Assembly (NCBI GenBank): GCA_030544215.1
Contig: JARZZO010000010.1
Span: 56,927,564 to 56,991,563 of the forward strand
Length of the DNA: 64,000 nt
Direction of reading: 5' to 3'
Source of the DNA: Zantedeschia hybrid cultivar
Lineage: Eukaryota > Streptophyta > Magnoliopsida > Alismatales > Araceae
Positions 56,655 to 64,000 of the stretch are shown piece by piece. The notes beneath the pieces are model-generated. The model saw nothing but the letters and a program-made list of their open reading frames with translations, was not told the origin of the DNA and did not search any database. Position 1 is the stretch's first letter. Every line of letters starts with the position of its first letter. Both the position numbers and the translations under genes were made by a program.

Positions 56655-57438
56655 GGCGAATGCCGGACAAGCTGGCGATTGCCGCGCTCTCCCTTCCCCA
56701 CAACCACAACCACGAGGGAAGGGGAAGTGAAACCCTGGACGAGGCGGGAAGAGGAAGAGGCGATGAAGATATTTGGCGGGAAAGGGGCGGCGGAAGTGGC
56801 GTGTCCCGCGGTGTAATGCGTGCACAAAACGACACTAGTGTCCTTTCGTACGTGGAGAATTTGGGAGGATTTTTTATTTAAATAATTATATTTAAATAAT
56901 TTTTAAACTCATAATCAAATTTTTAAAAAAATTACAAGAATAGTCACTTGACACCGCCGTGCCCTCTTCGGGCAACACGCATCCGCTAGACGTACCTCTG
57001 GGCGTGTGGCGCATCCAATGGGCAAGTAGGCGAAGGGGAGTACATGAGTCGGGGCTTTTGGGGCCGAGCATTAGAAGATGTTGAGAAAACCGACTAAAGG
57101 TCAATATTAACAGCACCGACTTTAAGTCGGTTTCATGAACACTGACCTTGGGTCGGTTTTATCAACGCCGGCTTTTGTACATACCAAAAGTAAAGAAAAC
57201 GACGAACGGAAATTTTCAGTTGTGAACAAGGACGCACTTGGTCCATGGTTTATGTCAGAGAGAACTTTGTAAAGATGATTTATGTCCGAGAGAATTTTGT
57301 AAAATTTGCTCTAGGCTCGTTTTGTTTGCGGAATAGGCCCGTTTATTCTCCTAAAATCATTTAACCTACTTTGTTGCAGGGTGTTGCTTAATCTAGGTAC
57401 TGCGCTATTATACTCGAGTTTAAGTGGAATAAGCCCTC
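56655..57438 (-). promoter_or_regulatory. MSH6: MSH6 upstream region
   Basis: Directly upstream the leader is GC-rich to about 56835. An AT-rich stretch follows at 56868-56935 (TTTAAATA, TATTTAAAT) that may hold the core promoter. 57090-57175 has four GTCGGT-type words, including palindromic ACCGACTTTAAGTCGGT, which may be a small element remnant. No transcription start can be fixed from sequence. Confidence 0.4.
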
Positions 57439-57604
57439 CTCCTCCCCACGCTCCCACCGAGTTACGGGCGCTTCCAAACTGTCCGTACTCGTCGCCCAAC
57501 TCCCAATCTTCCTTCTTCGTTCTCCTCCCCACGCTCCCACCAAGTCACGAGCGCTTCCAAGGTATTCGCCATCGTCGCCCAACTCCCAATCTTCTTTGTT
57601 CGTT
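57439..57604. repeat. 83-bp tandem duplication upstream of MSH6
   Basis: Units at 57439-57521 and 57522-57604, each starting CTCCTCCCCACGCTCCCACC and containing GAGCGCTTCCAA/GGGCGCTTCCAA and GTCGCCCAACTCCCAATCTT. They have clearly diverged. Confidence 0.9.
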
Positions 57605-57847
57605 TTCCTCCCCTCCGTCCGATCCTTGCCTGCTGCAGCGGAAGCACATCACGAAGCCCGTCCTTGAGCTTTCTTCTCACCCGGTCAAAGAAGGCACGGC
57701 TAGGGCATCGAGGCCCCTCTCTGTGAGCTCTTCCCAACGACGGAAGCTCCAGATTTTGCAGTGTGTGGGCGCATCAACATCGCATCATTTTCCTCTGTCG
57801 TCTCGCTTTGTTAAACATAGGGTTTCCCCTCCCCTTCCAAGCCTACA

Positions 57848-58005
57848 ATGATGCAACATACACGAGCTCTTCCAACATCAGGCGGTGGTGCTTCCCGCTG
57901 TGGATCCTTCTCCAGCGGGCCTGTTCCTGCCGATCTTCCTTCCCCTGCGGTGACCGTGTCTTCGTCATCCTCCAACGTGGAGCCCAGCCGTGCCCAGAAC
58001 CTACG
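57848..58005 (+). CDS. Possible unidentified first exon, plus strand
   Basis: The ATG at 57848 opens a GC-rich Ser/Pro-rich frame (MMQHTRALPTSGGGASRCGS, then VTVSSSSSNVEPSRAQNL). It could end at a donor after CCTACG|GTTAGA (58005). GC content falls sharply after this point, as at an exon end. No homology was recognised. The downstream part could be displaced by the copia element at 58851. Low confidence. Confidence 0.25.
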
Positions 58006-58850
58006 GTTAGAGCATTTTACCCATTTCAAATGTAATTTTTCTCTTGAATTAGATGATGCATTCCTAACATTTGTGACAACCCATTCCTAACATTTCCTCC
58101 TTATCCCGGTTATACTCGTAAATCAAACATAAGTTTGGCTGGGATGAACTTGGGGTGGCCCAAGTTGACCCATATTGCATCTAAGACATGATTTTTGCAC
58201 TAAAGAGAGTTATACTTGCTGCATATGTGCAGCAATGCGCCTGTGCACACGTCTGATTGCGCCTCAAATCATGGGGAGACATGATCCTTTTTTCTAAAAA
58301 AATTTCCAACTCACTAATCAACCTTGATTAGATGGTAGAAATCTAGAGCTAGGATAATTCCTCAACTCACCATTTTCAAAATCAAGCTTGTAATCTATGT
58401 CAGTGTCCAGAGCATTACAGCAAGTATAACACTATAAAAAAATATTGTTTCTAACACATTATCACCTAAACTGTCCATAAAACCTATCAATTTGGCATGT
58501 CCCACGATTAGTAACTTGTATATTTTTAAAAATTGAGCTAGTCTAACCCCAGCCAATCACGTCTGCCCTTTATGCGCTGCTATGTTTTTTTCTTTTCTGT
58601 TTTTGGTTATTTATCATATAGACAATCTGCTTCTGTTTATTAATTTTTTTATGATTTCTGTGATAGTTGTCAGGGCTGGTTAATGTGATGTTGTATGCTT
58701 GGCCCTTAGTTTACCTGTCAAATTATGGTATGGCCTGTTTTTTTTCTTTTTCCTTCTTCCCATGGTCTGCTATGTATCTCTTCTTGCCTTTACATTCATG
58801 CTTATTCAGAAGTTGTAATCATCTGTAAACCAGATAGCTGATGTGCATAC
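58006..58850. other. AT-rich DNA without recognised features
   Basis: No gene, element or repeat was recognised between the GC-rich segment and the copia LTR. If the exon at 57848 is real this would be its first intron. Confidence 0.5.
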
Positions 58851-60415
58851 TGTTGGGATCCGGGCAGGACGCGAAGAACGCAGCGGAAACGAAGAACAAA
58901 AATTAAACCCGCCCGATGCCCGCTGATCCAATTCGGAACGAAAAACGCAAACCGAAAACTACGAGAAGTAATCCGATTACCGTGCACGGATTCGAATCGG
59001 CATCCGTCTCGGTTCCGTTGAGGTTCCGGCCTCCAGCGGTATCCACGCGATCCTCCGCGGTGGTTCGTCCTCGATCCCTCGTCCGTTTCAGCTCGCTCGC
59101 TAAAGATCCGTCGCGGCAACGATTGCGGAAATCCCGCCGACGGGAATTCCCGACTTTCGGGAATCATACGCGGCGGAGACGGAAGCTGTTCTGGCGCGCC
59201 GAACGGGACGCCCAGAGAAGGAGAGAGAAAGGGGGGGTGACGGCCAGTAAGGGAAATCCTGGAGCTTGGCCCAGGGTTTCTTAACAGCGTGTATATATAT
59301 TAAGTCGGGGCGACTTTTCACAAAAGTCCCCGAGTTAATATAAATCCCACTTATGTACCACCGACTAAGAATCTTATTGCGTGTGACCCTCTAGGCCCAT
59401 TCACCAGTCCGGTTTTCAGCCCGTTAAGTCCAATAACTAGTTATTGACTTATTGTAATTAATTAATATCTATATATTAACTAATTACTTAACCGAATTGA
59501 CATCGCATGTGAATTCGGTCGGACTTCTGATCAAGTTGGGTGCCAAGCAACACCGCATGATCCCGGAAGGTAATGGGGTTCAGTAACCCACTCATGGAAC
59601 CTGTCCGTCCACAGTTACCACGTGGCTATAATCCTTCGTTCGCACAATGCTCTCGAGTTAACCTAGGGTATGGTCAACTGTCAAACCCTAGATGGTCAAC
59701 TCACTTGAATCAGACTGCGCTGTACAATATCCGAAAACCACTTTTCTGATATTGTTTCTGCTCTGGCCAGAGACTCCTGCGGATCTACTCTAGAGCATTC
59801 TCTCTCCAGTTACCTGAGAGCGAACGATCCTCTATTGAACACACAATCACCTTCGAAGGTCTTCCGCTGGACCCGATCCTTGACTATTAGAGATCCCGTG
59901 GATAGGGATTCGTAGGTCAAGGTCAAAGTCCAGAAGTCCACCGACAAGGTGTCTTTGGTGTCTCAAGTCCAAGGATCAACCACGCTACTGTGACGATGAA
60001 TCAAGCCGATTGACAGTCAGGTAAATTACCATTCGGCGATTCATGTCGGATTAGTTCAGTGAACTCATTCTCCAATGAGCACCTACAGGTTTACCATTGT
60101 GTCTCCACACTAGTAACTAACGAGATCAGTCACCATCATCATATGAGCTGGAATAACATGTACTAGTCTAACCGGATGTTTTATGTCCTTCTCAAACATC
60201 CTACGACTAGGAACAATTGAGAATATGTGTTTATAAGTCATTAGTCTCATTATTATGATCTCATCATAATCTGACGACTATTGCACATATTCATGGACTT
60301 CATTATGCGTAAATACAAATATGCCAATCTGCATAATGAATTTAATGCCATTTATTAGTGAACCAGATTGAAATAGGTGCCTAATGATTGGCTTAGAGGA
60401 CACCTATATCCATCA
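58851..60415 (-). repeat. 3' LTR of minus-strand copia element
   Basis: On the minus strand it starts TGATGGATATAGG (60415) and ends GGATCCCAACA (58851), 1565 bp. It is preceded by AAGTGGGAGAT, the polypurine tract usual in plant copia elements (CAAGTGGGAGATTG). A TATA-like TTAATATATATACAC lies at about 59290-59303 (minus). The left flank is MSH6 upstream DNA. Confidence 0.8.
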
Positions 60416-60994
60416 ATCTCCCACTTGGACTCAAGCCAATCACTTTCGCATTTGATCTCCATCAAATCTAGGTGATGCTCACAGAAAGTCTGTGACTAAG
60501 ACTTGGTCAGGGATCTGCTAAATTATCTACAGATGGAATATTTCCATTACGTTATTTCCTCTTAATCCTTTGTCTCTAAACCTGTGAAAGAGCCTCAGAA
60601 TGTTCTGCAACTTCTGAAGAGACCATGGCTCGATCATACAACTGATTGCTCCCACTGTTGTCCTACAACGATAGGATGGTATCAGAGACCTTTTAGAACT
60701 ACATCTAATTCAGGGATGAACCTTTTCATCCATACTGTTCCAATAACAGTATCACTTGTTTACGTCGTCACCTTAATATCGAGTTTTGGATTGGAACCAT
60801 TCCAATCCATTCATTTCTACCAGAAGGTTGAATCCATTATTTGACTTGAAATTTGAGTCAGTGTGACCTCATAGTTTCAAATCATCCTCTCCATATACTC
60901 GAATGCATCATTAACACTTCTCAAGCGCTTAATGATGCAATTCACTCGTGTACCTTTTAAGGAACCTTTTCTTTAAAGGAATAAATTCCATATC

Positions 60995-61294
60995 TCAACA
61001 ATTGAGATTTGTTATGAAATTTATGCCAAACATCTTGACATACAGGTCAATATAATATCCCCACCAATCTATCTTAATAGATTCGTATTCCAATACGTAG
61101 GATATTATAACTAAATCCATTATGGAGGAAAACATGGTTAACAATGCTTTTACTAATAGTAACATCCTGAAGTCATTCTTAATGACTTTGATGTTATTAT
61201 CATAAAGCATTACTAAAGCGACCGTACTCCCACTGTCCTTTCTGAACACACACAATCCGTGATCATTCTTAATGATCACATAATATTTGACCAT
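60995..61294 (-). pseudogene. Copia reverse transcriptase remnant
   Basis: A 99-residue frame reads CVFRKDSGSTVALVMLYDNN then IKVIKNDFRMLLLVKALL and ISYVLEYESI. It aligns by eye with the copia RT block around the YVDD active site (here YDNN) and the following ILGI segment. The catalytic Asp pair is lost. Confidence 0.6.
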
Positions 61295-61299
61295 TAAGT

Positions 61300-63380
61300 C
61301 AAAACTTTTATTACAACTTAAGAAGCTTCAGTTTGATTCAAAATAATTTTGAAGTCATAACTTGCTTCCTAGACATTCTAAAAGCTTTAAATGTGTATCA
61401 TATACATCTTTATCTCAATTATATTGAATGGACGCTTTTAATATCCAACTGTCATCATCTCATGATAGGCAGTATTGACAAGTAGAATTCTGATAAACTT
61501 ATCAATCTCAAAGTTGTAATGACAGAGAGCATCATTATCATAGATTTTAGATCATAATCTATTTTGAGGTCCCCTCATCTTGCTAAATTAGATATGTCAA
61601 ACATATCCTTCTAGTCACTGAGAGAATCTCAAAAATCTATGAAGCTCTTTGTATGTGTGTCATGACCGGTTCCAAACAACTAAAGATTATCTAATAATCT
61701 TATGTTAACTTGTGAATCTAGAACATCTTCTAGTTTTATCAGCTCCCACTGTCTTCTTTGAGGACATATTCCTCTTCACAGAAGACAGTTTTTCAGGATG
61801 ACAATTATTTCATTATCGCCTGGCCAATAATTGTAATGTCTAAACTCTTTGGACATTCACAAATTCACGTCGCGACAATACCTGACTTTAAAAACAGGTT
61901 TGTTCATAATTCACATCTCATATGAATTATTTGGTTTCCATATCTTATATGGACACACACTGACTTATTTGGAACCATCCTTAAAGTATGGACATCTAAT
62001 ATTCATACTTATGTTCAAAAGGACAAGAATTAGACAAATCTTATTATGTATTGCACCATATCTTAATAAGGTGCAATTCCTCATTCTATCATATTGCTAT
62101 GATGCACAATGAGGACCAATCGAGCGAGGATACAATTATCCTCTTAATGATTTATGTGAATCATATGCCTAAGTATTAGTTTCTTTGATCAAATCAATAA
62201 TTCTAATATTTCATATTGATCTCATACCTTAATCTCTCAGATGCATTTGACTTGTACTTCAGTAAGTACATACAGTCGAATCATTCCAAGAGTAAACTAT
62301 AAGGTAAGTCAATAGTAGTGATTATCTTTTGGCCTTTGAGTTGTTTACATCAATATGCATCAGCATCAATGATTTTTTTATTGTACAACCTTGTGTACAA
62401 TACCATAGATAATCAGGACTCACATAGTTCATTTCTATGGGAGACTAGTGAACATTCATCACATGAAATGTCACTTCAAGAATCTATAATGCATTGACTG
62501 ATTTGAACAACTATTATTCTTTTCAATCAATGTTATTCTTGATTTCTTATGCAACTAAATAACAATTATTTAGTTTCATATTTGACTCCTATAGATATAC
62601 AAAGATTTACTGTCTAGCAGTAATCTATGAATATCATGAACAATAGTTGAGTCTAACTCAACACTTACATTTTCTCGATTTCCTTTTACTTGTCTATGTC
62701 TGCACACGATCGCAGCTCTGAGAATCATTTCCAATATCTCATGTTGAAAACGCTAATTCTCTAATAGACATGCAAAAGACGATAATAAGAATATATGAAA
62801 CTTCTTTCAAGTTCCATATTCTTTTTGCCTTTACCAATATCCTTATATTGGTTGCAGTGGGAGAACTGCTACTTCACTATCTCAGCTGACTTTTCTTTAT
62901 CCTTTCAGGTGTGGATTCGATCGTTTAAAATCTTACCACTTGCCTTTCTCAAAGGCACATCATAAATATCTCTTCATCTTGGTCTATCCAAATAAGAGAT
63001 TTCATGATAATCATTGCCTTTCAATAAGGCATACCATGAGCACCTCTTCACCTTGGTCTATCCAAGTAAGAGGATTCACGATATCTGATTAAGATAGTGA
63101 CTTTCACTTGGCCCTGAAGACATTCTTCAGAGTTTTCTAGTCAGTCTGAGTATGAGAAGTATCGGCATCCAACATGCCAAAATCTCGAATAGATGGCATA
63201 TTAGTGATCGAAGGAAACAACGCGATTTAAGCAGATAGTTCTGATAATTCAATTATGGTCTTTTGTCTTGAATTATTTCCCACTATTTTTCGACGGACTG
63301 TATAACCTTCAGGTATACAGAACGGAAGACTCCGACGGTCTTCTAGTGAGGATCAGAATCTCCAAGAATCACAGTATGAC
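61300..63380 (-). other. Copia interior without readable genes
   Basis: AT-rich, many stops in all frames. By position it should hold the N-terminal RT, integrase and gag of the copia element, but I could not trace them. Confidence 0.5.
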
Positions 63381-63685
63381 CTCGGGTAAACACATAGTAT
63401 CATACCATTATCTTAGAGCAACCATATCATGGTAATTGCAACTCCTTACAATATCCGATCTTATTTCGGCTCCCAGGTCTTTAATGGTCCCGGGTAAACA
63501 CAGTAGACCATTATACCTGGTCTAAGCTTTACCATCAATACGCGACAGAGTAGAGTAAGAATGTAGCTCCTGGGTAAACGCGAGGATAGCTACACCGTTC
63601 CTCTATTCCAATCTCAAGGCATCATAATGCCATAGTTAATAGTCCTTTCATCAGATGGTGGCAGATCTCGGGTAAACACGTAGTA
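63381..63685. repeat. Four GGGTAAACAC repeats in copia interior
   Basis: CTCGGGTAAACACATAGTAT (63381), CCCGGGTAAACACAGTAG (63489), CCTGGGTAAACGCGAGGAT (63569) and CTCGGGTAAACACGTAGTAT (63667), spaced about 80-108 bp. The first and last are almost identical over 20 bp. Confidence 0.85.
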
Positions 63686-64000
63686 TCTGTCATCACTGAA
63701 TCAAGTTCTAAGAACTATATTGATGGAGAGCCACGCGGTACATTCTCAATGACTCGCGCTCCGGCTTAGACTTTATGTTGAAGGTTTTTGTTTATATTAA
63801 GTTGGTCTCATCCTAGGTGATAGTTTATAAATATATCGTATATATTTAACTATACCTAGATATTAGCAATCGATTCATAATCAATAACTAAAAGCATGCA
63901 TCATCCATACATGTTCATTATGTGGTCATGGACAGCACGGTGATTAACTGGAGCCAAACAATTAATCACCAAAACTATATAACACTTATATAATCTAAAC

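Larger units (their letters stand above)
58851..64000 (-). mobile_element. Decayed Ty1/copia element, minus strand (right end outside window)
   Basis: 3' LTR, PPT (60426-60416) and interior to the window end. The interior is AT-rich and heavily mutated, with only fragments of coding left. Its 5' LTR should lie to the right of the window. Confidence 0.75.

Noticed and set aside
55834..56816. Plus-strand and alternate minus-strand frames over MSH6 exon 1
   Set aside because: Shadows of a GC-rich coding exon; only one frame has the PIP box and Tudor motifs and continues correctly into exon 2.
56655..56825. In-frame 57-residue Arg/His-rich extension upstream of the MSH6 ATG, looking like an organelle transit peptide
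   Set aside because: It has no ATG: the frame opens with GTG after an in-frame TAG at 56837-56835. The PIP box sits at the expected distance from the ATG at 56654.

Overview
The window is plant nuclear DNA. It has spliced genes with GT-AG introns, Ty3/gypsy (Tat/Ogre-like and chromodomain) and Ty1/copia LTR retrotransposons, a LINE scrap and a hAT DNA transposon. The sequence fits an angiosperm with a TE-rich genome; I cannot name the species. I see no tRNA, rRNA, CRISPR or bacterial operon structure.

The host gene is MSH6, the plant mismatch-repair MutS homologue, on the minus strand. Eleven exons can be placed base by base with matching phases, from the ATG at 56654 to a donor after 5776. 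They encode about 742 residues: PCNA-binding box, Tudor domain, mismatch-binding MutS I domain with its F-Y-E motif, connector and the start of the core. The lever/clamp and ATPase half lies beyond the left edge. Intron 2 (6.9 kb) is swollen by a hAT element with a perfect 8-bp target duplication. Intron 10 is about 39 kb because of nested LTR retrotransposons. The next intron (from 5775 leftward) holds a further Tat-type element.

Layout from left to right. 1-4345: decayed Tat-lineage gypsy element. 4561-5390: copia LTR scrap and LINE scrap. 5776-5867: MSH6 exon 11. 6491-17500: chromodomain gypsy copies in the order LTR, deleted interior, LTR, full interior, LTR, gag. 17500-38430: an Ogre-like Tat element that splits the third chromovirus interior. 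25499-33468: a gag-remnant, pol-less LTR element inserted into the integrase of that Tat element (TSD CAACT). 38440-41488: the rest of the split chromovirus. 41490-44834: simple repeats, hairpin minisatellites and AT-rich DNA. 44835-56654: MSH6 exons 10 to 1. 57.4-58.1 kb: GC-rich upstream segment with a tandem duplication and a possible unidentified exon. 58851-64000: 3' LTR and decayed interior of a minus-strand copia element.

The most interesting unit is the pol-less element at 25499-33468. It keeps both LTRs, a primer-binding site, a polypurine tract and a perfect 5-bp TSD. Inside are only a gag remnant, a nested ~75/151-bp tandem array, and a three-exon antisense gene with its own TATA box and a coiled-coil C-terminus. 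The host Tat element carries a more decayed antisense frame in the same relative place. Because the antisense gene runs in the MSH6 sense direction inside intron 10, its promoter could in principle start MSH6-fused transcripts. All LTR elements inside MSH6 introns with a clear pol lie antisense to the gene.
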